From Epichloe hybrida (lineage: Eukaryota; Ascomycota; Sordariomycetes; Hypocreales; Clavicipitaceae): 64,000 nt of DNA. How positions within the stretch are numbered: the stretch's first letter is position 1; each line of letters begins with the position of its first letter. Location of the stretch: contig JAFEKR010000002.1 of NCBI GenBank assembly GCA_019022495.1, positions 3,968,001 to 4,032,000 on the forward strand. The letters run 5' to 3'. Both the position numbers and the translations under genes were made by a program. Under the pieces are notes generated by a model, which saw nothing but the letters and a program-made list of their open reading frames with translations, was not told where the DNA came from and did not search any database. Of this stretch, positions 51,970 to 63,245 are shown one piece after another.

Positions 51970-53940
51970 TCAGAAGCTGGTGACGCGATCTGGTGCTCTT
52001 GCACAGCATACCATGAGCTTCAGACTGGTTCCAAACTGCTCACATTCGGATAAGAAAGACTTGTCGTTCCAGATGCTGTTGTCTTGTGTGCGTCCAGAAG
52101 CTCTTTCGTAGCATCGAGTATACCACCATCGGCCAACACGGGTGACAATTTTAGTGATATTCTCATCTGCCAAGGCACTATTGTCACTCATCATCTCTGC
52201 CAAACTAGGTGGGTCTTTCCTCTTGCCAGATTCAGACTTTTCAGACTTATCCTTTTCCCTGCGGGAACCGGGTCGTGCGATAGAGCTGGCAACAGGAACA
52301 CCAACGCGGGCAGCTTTGATATTGGCAAATCCCATTTTCCCGAGTAGACGTATAACTAAATCGGCTGTGGAAGCGAAGCTCGTGTCTGGAGATTGCAGTC
52401 GAATCTGTTCCTTCAGGCGTCGAACCGTGCGTCGGCCACGATTGCCCATGTTGTTGAGATCAGAGTCCAAGATGGACAATTCAATGTAGCCATCAGGACG
52501 TAATACCCGTCGAGCTTCGCTCAAGACGTTTCGGTAATGTGATTCGGGCGCCACTGTGGGGAAGCGGTATACTACAGCGTCGAAGCTTTGTGGTGCAAAG
52601 GGGAATTTGTCCAAATGAGATGTGTATTGGACTTGATGGTGATTCGGAGGGCTCAGAGGAAATCCTGTCGGGGAACTCTTCAGTTCAGCTGGAAGTGGTG
52701 CTCGAGGGGAAAGGTTGAAGAAGAAAGCTGACGGGTACGTCTCGGCTGCATAAAATGACCAATCATCGTTACCAAGGCCATCAATGACGAGAATCGAATG
52801 GCTCTTGAGCGAGGTTTTCACGGGAATTATTTGATGACGTATTTCGCTGAACAAAACGTGTCCAAACGTCAGCCACTTGCTGACTGTCATTGATCCCACT
52901 CGTAGATTGACCTGAGCCAAGGGTGTGCCATCCTTTGATGAGCATGCACTGCAGTCAGAGAAAGTCGTTCGACAAGATGACGAACTACTTCTTTTTGAGT
53001 CAAAGTCATGAGCCGCGTGACCTGAATCTTCCGTTCCTCCATGTTCAGCGATGACTGGAATATTAAGCTGGCCTGTAGTAGGGCTTGGTTTGGGTTGGAA
53101 CGCGGTCCGGATGCGCTCAGTCATGTCCGCGCTGTAGCAGGTAGAATTCGTGGGGGCTTTCGAACACGTTGAAGTCTTACGGCTGTCAGTGACAACAACT
53201 GGAGAATCAAGGGCTTCCTCCTTCGTCAGCTTGTTCTGGTATGTTTCCAGGTGGAAAGGTACCCCCGTCGAAGAGGTGGCAGATTGGGGTCCTTTCATGG
53301 AATCGTCACCGAAAAAATCATCGTACTCGTCCCATACTTCATCCTCAATGGGAGGGTCCTCGGGTTTAGGAATGATAGCGGTCGCAGTGGCATATGGATT
53401 GGCGGCTCCAGAGCTGCTAGAGCTTGTGTATACTGTACCATTCGAGTTCTTTCGTGGAGAAAAAGATAGGAACTCTTTTTCTCCCGGGTCAATTTCTGGA
53501 GACAGTTTAGAGCCCGAATTCGTGTTGGAAGTCGAGTTAACTCCGCTATCCAATGTTGAACTCTCAACCGAGGGTTCAGTGAGTGGAGTCGATAATTTTG
53601 CTGAGGTGACACCCGTTGCAATGGATTGAGGATCATAGATCTTGGCCACATTATTGCTGGCTCGGAACGGTCTGGAAAAGCTTTGTGCGGGTGGAATTTC
53701 TTGACGTTGCTTTACCACTTTTGGAATACGGCCGACTTGGGGGAGTCGACTGGGTCGTCCACTGGTTGCTAGTTGAGAAGAGTCGGCGACTGGCGAGGCG
53801 ATCGAGGTGATGGACACATTGTCCACATTCGCTTGCCATGACTGCTGCTGCGCCCAGTCGCGATACTGAAACGCCAGTTTCTGTTGTATAGTATTATAAT
53901 ATAGAAGAAAACCCCCCCTTACTAATAATAAACTAGACAT
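51970..53940 (-). CDS. Class I methyltransferase-like protein, 5' end missing at the A+T-rich boundary
   Basis: The minus-strand frame gives 656 residues. About residues 1-340 are disordered and Ser-rich with an acidic EDEVWDEYDDFFGDD patch. The C-terminal half has a Rossmann-type methyltransferase fold: a degenerate motif I (SILVIDGLGNDDW), FAPQSFDAVVYRFP, then LSEARRVLRPDGYIELSILD, and a C-terminal extension with a Lys/Glu-rich loop. The substrate is unknown; the weak motif I leaves cofactor binding uncertain. The nominal ATG at 53,940 and the next ~17 codons lie in A+T-rich DNA, and TATACAACAG just before KLAFQYRDW looks like a splice acceptor. The original first exon is therefore probably lost or mutated beyond recognition. 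It converges with the Trm61-like gene. Confidence 0.7.
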   Translation of the reverse strand: MSSLLLVRGGFLLYYNTIQQKLAFQYRDWAQQQSWQANVDNVSITSIASPVADSSQLATSGRPSRLPQVGRIPKVVKQRQEIPPAQSFSRPFRASNNVAKIYDPQSIATGVTSAKLSTPLTEPSVESSTLDSGVNSTSNTNSGSKLSPEIDPGEKEFLSFSPRKNSNGTVYTSSSSSGAANPYATATAIIPKPEDPPIEDEVWDEYDDFFGDDSMKGPQSATSSTGVPFHLETYQNKLTKEEALDSPVVVTDSRKTSTCSKAPTNSTCYSADMTERIRTAFQPKPSPTTGQLNIPVIAEHGGTEDSGHAAHDFDSKRSSSSSCRTTFSDCSACSSKDGTPLAQVNLRVGSMTVSKWLTFGHVLFSEIRHQIIPVKTSLKSHSILVIDGLGNDDWSFYAAETYPSAFFFNLSPRAPLPAELKSSPTGFPLSPPNHHQVQYTSHLDKFPFAPQSFDAVVYRFPTVAPESHYRNVLSEARRVLRPDGYIELSILDSDLNNMGNRGRRTVRRLKEQIRLQSPDTSFASTADLVIRLLGKMGFANIKAARVGVPVASSIARPGSRREKDKSEKSESGKRKDPPSLAEMMSDNSALADENITKIVTRVGRWWYTRCYERASGRTQDNSIWNDKSFLSECEQFGTSLKLMVCCARAPDRVTSF

Positions 53941-56805
53941 ATAACTATATAAGAAGTAAAAGAAAAAATAGGAAGACTAGCATTCTAATAGGTAATAGGG
54001 ATAATATAGGCATGGAAGAGAGCTAATAGAGGACTACTTACTTACCTATAACCTAAAGGAAATCTAGAAATTCTACACTAGACTTAATAAGTATATTTCC
54101 TTTATAATAATATAATTATATATAGGAAAGATTAGCCTTAATAAGTTTCTTTTCTAAAGGCATGTTCCTAGGGTAGCCTTACCCCTATATAGCTATAGCT
54201 ATGTAATTAAAGACTAATACTATATAATTATTAACTATGCTAACTATAACTATAGACACCCCTAAATATAATAGCCTAGAGACGCATAGGAGGTAAGGCT
54301 AGCCCTAGATAATCCCCTAAAGGTAAGATATATTACTAAGTAATTCCTTAGCATAAGAAAACTCTAATACTATATATTAGCGTAAGACCTAGCCTTTAGC
54401 TAATGTAAACTAGGGAAGGATCTAGGCTACCCTAGAGGTAACTAAACTAACTAATAAATAGACACTATAAATAACTAAAGAGAAGCACTAGGTAAAATAG
54501 TATAGCTATAGAGGTAAGCTAGATATAAGGTAGAATTACACTAAGATAGAAAGATTATAAGTCTAGAATAAGCATTAGATTAATTTTAAAGTTAAAAAGC
54601 TATAGGTATTATTTTACACTAGCTTACTACTGCCCCTTTACTAACCTAGAATTAGCTCTATTTCTCCTTAGGAATAGGGATTATACCCTCTATTACCTTA
54701 TCCTTGCCCCTAGCCACTAGGCTAGTAACTAGGAGCTAGTTTATTTCCGCTACTTAGGTGTTAAGCTACTAGAGCTAAAAAATAACCTTATTATATTATT
54801 CCTTAGTAGACCTAGACCTAGCTAGGTCTAGGCCTACCACTGTGGCCCCTTGCTTTTTCTTAGCGTGGTTTTTAGCATAGAGTTTCTTAACCTAAGCCTT
54901 ATAGTCCTCTAGGGCCTAGATAATTAAAGTTAGCCCTAAATTAGAACTACTACTATACTAGAGTAAAACTACTTATATTACTTTTAGTAACTATACTAGC
55001 CTAGGTTTTAACTAGCTACTAGTGCTCCCCTTACTATCTAGTGATATTTAGCTATAAGCAAATTAGCACTAGAGTAAGCTTAGAGTAGGTGTGAATATTA
55101 ATATTACCTTAGAATACCTATAGTTATAGACTTAATAATTAAAATAAGTATTAGATATTACCCCTTTAATATAGATTAGCCCTACTCCTAGCCTAGAAAT
55201 AAATTAACCTACTAATAACATTATAGCACTAGTGCCCTAGATTATAAATTAATTAAGTCTTATATAAAGTATACTACTAAGCTTAAACTTTACCTAGCTA
55301 CCTTAGATTAGACTTAGAATAGGTATAAAATAAAGGTAAAAATAACTTATATTAAGATCTTTTAACTTAGCTTACTCTAATTATTTTATTATTAGAGATT
55401 TCCTTAAATATCTTATAAAAGTTATAATTTCCTAGGCAAATTAGAGCTAGAATAGCACTAATAGTAGAGTACTTATAGAATCTAGTAATATTATAGTGCT
55501 TTTCCTATATAAAATATTAGCATTTAAACTAACACTAGACTAAAGAAGCCTTAAATAGCTCTAAAAGGGGATAGGGAGGAAAAGAACCTATAGGAAGTTT
55601 AATATAAAAAGAGAAAAAAGGTTAGAACCCTAAGGGGGGAAGAGCCCTTTTTTATACTTAAAGAGAGAGGGGGGGGGATTAATTATAATATTAACTAGAA
55701 AATAAAGCATAAGATAAATAAACATATAGATAGCTTATAAGCAATCTAGGTGTAAGACTGCCTAGCTACTAGACCTAAATTACTTACCCCCTTACTATAA
55801 TTAAATAAAATCATGTGCTTAGAGTTTATAAGGCACCTAGGCTAGAGTCTAGTTAGAGTTAGCTAAAAAGTAAGGCACTAGAGGAGCTAGAAGTAAAGTA
55901 AATAGAAAGTAAATTAATATTATAAATCTAAATTTACCACGCTATAGGGCAAAGTAAGGGATATAGAATAGGACTAGAGTAGGGCTAGATTAGCACTAAA
56001 GGGAGCTAGCTAGGTACACTACTATATAATCTTTCCTTTATTTTTTATTTTCTATAGGATAAGGCTAGTGTAAGCTAGCACTAAATACCTATAGCTAGCT
56101 ATATCTAATGCGGCGTAGGCCTAGAAGAGGACTAGCGCTAGCCCTATTACAGACGTAAGAGAGTTTTTTATCCTAATTTAGGGTTTTCCCTTTTAACTAA
56201 GCGGTTAGAGTACTAGGAATAGCTATATAGTTAGCTAACTAGCGTAAAGAATATATATGTATTATTATCTTATTATTAAGAGAATATTTAAATTTATATA
56301 AAATAGGAATTCCTAGTTACTTAGCTATTTTATTAAAATTATAAACAATTATATTAACTTTTAAGGTTTTTCTAGAAAAAGAATTAGTAAAAATACGTAG
56401 AAAAGTTACTTTAAAATAACTTAAATATTTAATAATAAATATAATAAATATATTTAATATAATTTCTTTAATCTTAAAGATAATAGAAAATAAGCTTTAA
56501 AAGTTAGTTTAATAAATTATATTATATATAGCTTATTTACTTAGTTATATAGTCTTTTAAAAAGTAAGTCTTATATAGTATATTATTTACTTATTAATAG
56601 TATTATTAATTAATATATTAGAATTTTTAAAAAGGAAAAAGAGAAAAGAATTTTATTTTATTAATATTTTAAAAAATCTTAAAATACTAAATAATTAAAA
56701 AGTTAAGCTTTTTCTATAGTAATTTACTTATACTTACTAGTTTTTATATTTAAATTATTTATTAGTTATTTATTTTTAATTAAACTTTAACACTAGTAAT
56801 ATTAT

Positions 56806-56975
56806 AAGTAATATAAGTAATATAAGTAATATAAGTAATATTAGTAATATAAGTAATATTAGTAATATTAGTAATATAAATAATATTAGTAATATAAGCT
56901 ATTATAAGCTATTATAAGCTATTATAAGCTATTATAAGCTATTATAAGCTATTTTAAGCTATTTTAAGCTATTAC
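56806..56975. repeat. Two adjoining simple arrays (9 bp and 10 bp units)
   Basis: First about ten copies of TAATATAAG/TAATATTAG (9 bp), then about eight copies of ATTATAAGCT/ATTTTAAGCT (10 bp). They lead directly toward the 41-bp satellite, with which they share AAGCTATTA. Confidence 0.85.
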
Positions 56976-57011
56976 TATAATAAGTAACGTAAAATAATAT
57001 AGTAAATACTA

Positions 57012-57544
57012 GAATTAAAGTGGGGTAGTAGCAAATCAGGCTATTAATACAAGAATTAAAGTGGGGCAGTAGCAAATTAAGCTATTAATACAAGAATTAA
57101 AGTAAGGCAGTAGTAAATTAGGCTATTAATATAAGAATTAAAGTAAGGCAGTAGTAAATTAGGCTATTAATACAAGAATTAAAGTAGGGCAGTGGCAAAT
57201 CAGGCTATTAATATGAGAATTAAAGTAAGGCAGTGGGAAATCAGGCTATTAATACAAGAATTAAAGTAAGGTAGTAGCAAATTAGGCTATTAATACGAGA
57301 ATTAAAGTAAGGCAGTAGCAAATCAGGCTATTAATACAAGAATTAAAGTGGGACAGTGGTAAATTAAGCTATTAATACAAGAATTAAAGTGGGGCAGTGG
57401 CAAATCAGGCTATTAATACGAGAATTAAAGTGGGGCAGTAGCAAATCAAGCTATTAATACAAGAATTAAAGTAGGGCAATGGCAAATCAAGCTATCAATA
57501 CGAGAATTAAAGTGGGGCAGTGGCAAATTAAGCTATAGATAGCA
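57012..57544. repeat. 41-bp satellite, 13 copies
   Basis: Thirteen head-to-tail copies of a 41-bp unit starting GAATTAAAGT and ending GGCTATTAATACAA, with constant period. Differences between copies are almost all C/T or G/A transitions (GGGG vs AAGG, CAGTGG vs CAGTAG, AAATCAGG vs AAATTAGG, CAA vs CGA). The last copy runs into unique sequence after AAGCTATAG. Confidence 0.95.
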
Positions 57545-57689
57545 AATTTAGAATATTCTAGCTATAGGTATTTTATTTAAGATTTGTAATTATTCTAGAT
57601 TTACTTTTCTATATAATATAAGTAAATCCTCTCTTTTTATCTATTTTACCTTTTTCTTAAACTATTTAAGAATAATTCCCTTTTTATCA

Positions 57690-58776
57690 TAAGCTTATAA
57701 CTACCCTTATTTATCTTTAAAATAACCTAATTAACCTTAGATTCTTCTTTTGCTCTTTCTAATAATAACTCAGAACCTAGCCACTTAGGCTCTCATAAAA
57801 AACTCCCTAAAAATCAGGATAATTATGTGTTTAGTACAAGAGCCTATATCTATACTCATAACCTATTTAATTTTAAATTATCTAAGATAATTCCTAATAA
57901 GAATAGGGTTATTATAGGCTATTATACTTAACCTAATTGTTCTTTTAGCTTTAAACCAAAAGTTAATTATTTTTAAGTATCTAATAGGGTTTAATACTAC
58001 AAATTTAAGCATAAAAATATTACTACTTCTTTATCTAATAAAAAACAACCTAATAAGATTATTAGTAAGTTATAAACCCTTTTTCTTATAATAATCCTAT
58101 TATCTAATATATATTTAGTGCCTAAAATTACAGAAATAGTAACAACAGATAATCAATCTTCTATAACGAACTTTATTTCAAAAAAACAACATCAAAATAA
58201 TACTCTTTCTAAAGAGTTTTTACCAGAAAAAGCTATTACTTTAGTTATTAGGTTTATGTTACAAAATGACCTAGCTTTTAACGTAATAGATAGTAGCTCT
58301 TTTAAAGAACTATTATCTTATTATTCTAGGTAAGTAACTTATTTTCTTTTATTACTATTAACTCTAAGCTAATTAAATCTAAGCAATAAGAATAAGGTTT
58401 CTTTACTAAATTATAGAAGTATTATACAAAGAGTTTATTCTTTATATAATACTTCTAAAAAGGAACTTATTTCTTAACTAAATTACTAAACATTAAACCT
58501 AAGGTCTATATCTATTTAATGAGATATTTAGACCTTAACCAATTCAAAATCTTATTTAGGAGTTTTAGCTAGTTAGCTTAACTCTAATTTTAAGCTTAAA
58601 TATAAGCTTTTAGGTAAGTTTACTTTTTATATTTAAACTTCTAAAGTTATTAAGCTAATATAATTAGGCTTTAAATATCTCTCTAGCTCATATAGTGAAG
58701 CTTATATTTAGAAATACTTTAATACCTTACTTCTTAACTATAATTTAAAAGCTAAGAATATTATAAGGTAAGTTTA
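57690..58776 (+). pseudogene. Relic of a hAT-superfamily transposase
   Basis: One plus-strand frame stays readable from about 57,761 to 58,776 despite many in-frame stops. Its longest uninterrupted part is 58,118-58,333. That part ends AITLVIRFMLQNDLAFNVID, then SFKELL, which matches the hAT N-terminal helical region (a Phe followed by a conserved LPF-like motif). Further on, DI-stop-T sits where hAT transposases have DxWT with the first catalytic Asp, followed by SKSYLGVLA and KLKYKLLG, also hAT-like. Stops are TAA, TAG or TGA at places explained by C-to-T or G-to-A changes. Similarity ends at 58,776, next to a less mutated island, so a later insertion may have cut it. Confidence 0.6.
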
Positions 58777-58782
58777 CTACTT

Positions 58783-59240
58783 TGTCAAGCGGAAAACAAC
58801 ACCCCAAAAGACACGATACTAGCCCACGATCGTAGGTAGCAATAACATCTACTTACGTCAGAAGGGTTAATTAACTTAATAGTAGCAATCGCAATAACGG
58901 CTGAATTTATCTCTACAAATAGAGGTAATCTAAATCAAATAGTCTGTTAAATTAGAAGTGACTTTTCAGTTAAATTAGAGGATTTATCTTATTAATTTAT
59001 CTTTTCAGGGCAAACATAATTATTAGGGCAAACATAGATATTAGAGCAAATATAATTATTAGCTATAGCATAAGCTAGGAAAACTCTAGTTTATGCGCAG
59101 TGATAAGTCTAAAAGAAATCTAGCTATAAGTAGTCTTTTTATAGATTAAATAATCCCCTTATCTAGATAACTAATATTATTATCCCTTATTGTGTTGTTT
59201 AGTCTTGTGATCCCCCTATGCTTGCTATCGCGATTGCGCG
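58783..59240. mobile_element. Less mutated island, possible LTR or other late insertion
   Basis: Begins TGTCAAGCGGAAAACAACAC and keeps many CA, TG and CG dinucleotides at both ends, unlike its surroundings. The right end (GTGTTGTTTAGTCTTGTGA, then TATCGCGATTGCGCG) partly mirrors the left end, so it could be an LTR beginning with TG or a small inverted-repeat element. The exact ends and target duplication are not resolved. Confidence 0.4.
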
Positions 59241-61936
59241 TTTATAGGTGCTTGTCTTATAGCATATAATACCTCCCTAACTGTTTTCCTTTCCTAGCCC
59301 CTAGGAAAGGGAAAATAGTAATAAAAGGAGACCCTTAACTTATCTATAAGCATAATAGGTTGCTTAATACTGTGTTTTAATAAAGGGCATTATTTAATCT
59401 AGCACTTGTGAATTTAAAGCCTTTATAAGAAAAACAATTAAAAGAGAGGAAAGAGAGAAAGAAAGGAAAGAAAAAAGAAATTTTTTTTTTTAGTAAAACC
59501 AGAAAAAAAACCTCCCTAACTAGAGACCTAAACCTCTTATTTCCCTAGAGAGTTTTAGCGTTTTTAGCGTTTGTAAGCAAGTTATAGGTAATATTAGTAA
59601 GGGAGTACGGACTGCGGGTCGCTTTGTTTCTCGCTAGCTTGCTCTTTTTCCTTAGTCTTCTTATTATTTAATTAATCCTGTAGCGTGTCTTTTCTCTTAC
59701 TAGTAGGCTTTAATAATATCTGCCTATATTCCTTAAGAGACTAGCCCTAGTGGTATTACTAAAGCGTATATAAATAACATAGGTAAACGTGTAATAGTCT
59801 TCCTTTAGGCCACTTACTCTAAGTTTAAGAATAAGAGAAAATTAATTATTATAGCTTGCCCTATATCTCTAAGGGGGCGTTATATAGTGTGTTCTTCTGC
59901 CTATTTAATTAGAGTCTTATAGTTATAAGCCTAGCTTTCCCTAATAACTCTAAAGATTTGTTATAACCTTAGCTAGTCCTTAATATCTATTTAAATAGGT
60001 TATTAGTTACTACTTACTATTACTAAAGCGTTTAACTTATAGTATTACTAGTTTACTCTTGCTTTCCCTATTAGAGCGTTTTAAGTTTTACCACTAGGGA
60101 TTATAGTATCTTCTTATACCTAACTAAAGATAATAACCTTAATAAAGATTCCTAAGAAGCTTAAAAGCTTACCCTTTTACTTAATCTTTAGTCCTTAGTA
60201 GCCTCCTATTACTATTTAACTATAAATACTATCCTTAATAAAGACTTTTAAGAAGCTTAAAGGCTTATTCTTTTACTTAATCTTTAGTTCTTAGTGGTTT
60301 TCTATTATAGTTTATTATCTATATCTTTCTATATTTATTACTCCTAATCCTATAGTATCTCTTAGATACTAATATTAAAGACTTAAGGATCCTTAGCGTA
60401 AACGCACACTATAGGTTGCTAATAATCCTAGATATAAAGCCTATTATCTTAAGCTATCTTAGTATACTATTTAATTAAATAATTCTTATTACTAAGATTA
60501 TATTCCTAGGCTATAATAGTAGTGCTAATAGGTAATCCTCCACTAATTATTTAGGTTATAAAGCAAGGTAGCTAGCGTTTTATGGTATTATATATTAAGT
60601 GCTAAAGATTAAAGTCTTTCTAGTAGGATAATTCTCTAGGTAATTAGTCTCTAATGCCTAGCTTATTTATAGCTATATCTTATAGAACTCTTATAGTTTT
60701 TATAAGAGCCCTAGCGTAGCTATATCTTAGGTCTAAGACATTATTAGTGATTATCTAGTCCCTTAGGTAAAGTTTAAAATAATAACTAATATATGAATTT
60801 CCTCTAAACAAATATAGCTATTTAAACTTAATATTATATTAGTTTAGCGTGTTCTAGTCTTCTAAAAGCAGATTAAGTGCTTAATATCTAACTTAATAAC
60901 GGATTATCTATAGAAGAAACCCTAGATAAGTATATCTATATTCCTAGTTTCCTTTTTATTCTATTGCTAGGACTATAATTACTTTAAAGTTATATAGGTA
61001 ATTTAGTAACTACATAATTTATCCCTACCCTCCTATAAAATTAGTAAACCTCTTTAGTTAGCCTTCTTCTATATAGTTAAAGTAGTAGAGTTACCCTTAT
61101 TTTTAATTAAATAGAAAACATATCTAGTGGTTTATAAAGAAAACAAATCCTATAACAATATATTAATTACTTATATATAAGTATAGGTTAATAGGGTTAT
61201 ATTTTAAACCATACTTAATATTAATAAGCTAGTAGCTAGAATAAAGTCTTCTAGCTTTTAAACTAATTAATCTGCGTAAAGTATCTAAGTTAAACTCCTC
61301 TATTAGTTTAATTTTAAATATATATAGAAGCATAGCCACCGTTGCTTTAAGGCTATGTATTATAATCTTCCCTATAGTAGCTAACTTAAACTAGTTAAGC
61401 TAGTCCTTGCTTAGCGTTTTGTAGGCCTTTCTTAGGAACTTATAGATATCTATTAAATAATCTTACTAGGTTACCTATGTCTATCCCGTTTTAATTAGCA
61501 CTACCTAGCTAAAATTATCGCTATCCTAATAGGCTTTAAACCTAGTTAGTGGCTAGGGCTAGTCTTTTCTTAGGTAAAATAACAGTGGTTACTATCTGTA
61601 GAGGTTAACTAGGTTAAGTTCTATAGTACTTTCCTTATCTTCCCTAAAGAAAGACTCTTTAAAACCATATATTAAGACATAGGCATAGAATATTATAAGA
61701 CATTTACTATAGGGAAAATATATAATTATACCACTATCTATATTTATATAGGCGCTTTTGTTAACTACGCTTTCCTTATAAGTCTCTATTTCTTAATATA
61801 ATTAAATGATTTGCGTGTAGGCAATGTAGTTTTTAATAAAAAAGAGAAGGGGAACAGAAAATATAGTAATCTGCTTAAATGTGTTAGGTAAGAATAAATA
61901 AAAGCGAGAGATACCACTTAGAGTTAAAAGGCAAAT

Positions 61937-62460
61937 TGTCACGGTTTGTAGGTAGGTTTGTGAAACGAAGTGATGGCTGAGATTACCGCAGTCACTGCTA
62001 GATAGATAATAGCTAGGGGCAGGTACGTAAAGGTTTTAATCTCTAACCTTGCACTAATAATGTGCGCAGTCCTTAATAAGTACTCGCTCTATAAGCACGT
62101 GACTATCTCGCAGCTAGCTGTTCTCTTTGTTATCCGCATGGCCTAATAGTTCTCCGAAGACCCGCTTTGATAAACATCCCCTTTCTGACCTCTGCGCTCC
62201 TAACACAAATACCTTAAGGGAATGCTTAATGTAATAATGTAAAGGGAGGCAAGATTAAATAGTTCCTGTAGCTTTATTATTATTCTTATAGGCTATATTA
62301 GCTATATAGGTAGTTATTAGCAGTTACCTGTAGTTACTCTTAGGAGGACCATGGCTTCCTATGATTCACTCCTTTGTGGTGTTATAAATCAAGGTTAGCA
62401 GCTATCGCTTATTAGTTACCGCTGCCTATTATTAAGCAGCATCTTTACAGACTAGATACT
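61937..62460. mobile_element. Second less mutated island, possible LTR
   Basis: Starts TGTCACGGTTTGTAGGTAGG. The first ~280 bp are clearly richer in CG, CA and TG than the flanks; TGTCACG-type starts are common in fungal retroelement LTRs. The right end is uncertain. A decayed frame with Cys pairs downstream (near 63,130-63,230) would fit a gag region, but the link is tentative. Confidence 0.4.
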
Positions 62461-63119
62461 TAGCCCTTCTCTTCTCTTCTCTTCCTTTCCCTTTTAAACC
62501 TTTATTCTTTTTAACTAACTATATAATTATAGCTAAATCTCTTAATACTGCTTAGCAAAAATTACTAAACATCACTACTATTATTAGAGTAAGTGTCCCT
62601 AAGCATAAGCTTTCTTTAACAAAAACTCTTAACTAGTCTAATCATACTAAGTTTTTCCCTTCTTTTATTAGTAAAGATTATATAAGTTTAGGAATTATTT
62701 AATCTCACGCTAGAACTCTTTTACTAATACTTTTTATTATTATAGTATAAGTTTCTTTTTACATTCTAGGTATATAGCGGAATTAATATTAGTTATAGTA
62801 ATGTCCTAATATACACAGAAATTTCACTTTAAGTAGCTAATAAGGTTCCTAAAAGGGCTTCTCCTTACCTTATTATATCTATAAAGAAGATAAACTTACT
62901 AAAAGAGTTTATAAGGAGTTACTCTAGTAAGAGTAATAGTACCTTAGCCCTTACTATTAAAAACAGTTATTACTATTAGGTTCTTATCCTTACTAAGGTA
63001 GCTTACCCTAATAGGTATTTTCTACACGCTTTATCTTAGTGTCCTAAATATTATTAGGCTTTTCTAGTGTCTATATATAGTAAATTAAATAGTATCTTTT
63101 ATTCTAACTATTTAAACTT

Positions 63120-63245
63120 ATATATATAGTATATTATGTTTTACAATAAACACATATGCTTCCTATTTTATAGTTACGTTTTAATCCCTAGTATTAGCAA
63201 TAGTGCTTGTAGTAATTACATATAAAATAGCTCTTGTGTAGTAAG
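63120..63245 (+). pseudogene. Cys-rich coding relic, possible gag zinc-knuckle region
   Basis: One plus-strand frame shows several Cys codons (HICF, then SACSNYI, then SSCVVS) interrupted by stops that fit C-to-T/G-to-A change. The spacing recalls the Cys-rich segment found in many fungal retroelement proteins. Very tentative. Confidence 0.25.

Noticed and set aside
56185..56230. tRNA-like A-box sequence (AAGCGGTTAGAGTAC)
   Set aside because: No matching acceptor or T stem can be built around it; at most a mutated SINE trace.
57012..57544. Regular array reminiscent of a CRISPR
   Set aside because: The units are contiguous with no unique spacers, the host is a eukaryote, and no cas-like gene exists; it is a satellite.
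60900..61650. Possible reverse-strand retroelement coding relic
   Set aside because: A minus-strand frame has fewer stops than average, but I could not place any reverse transcriptase, integrase or nuclease motif with confidence.
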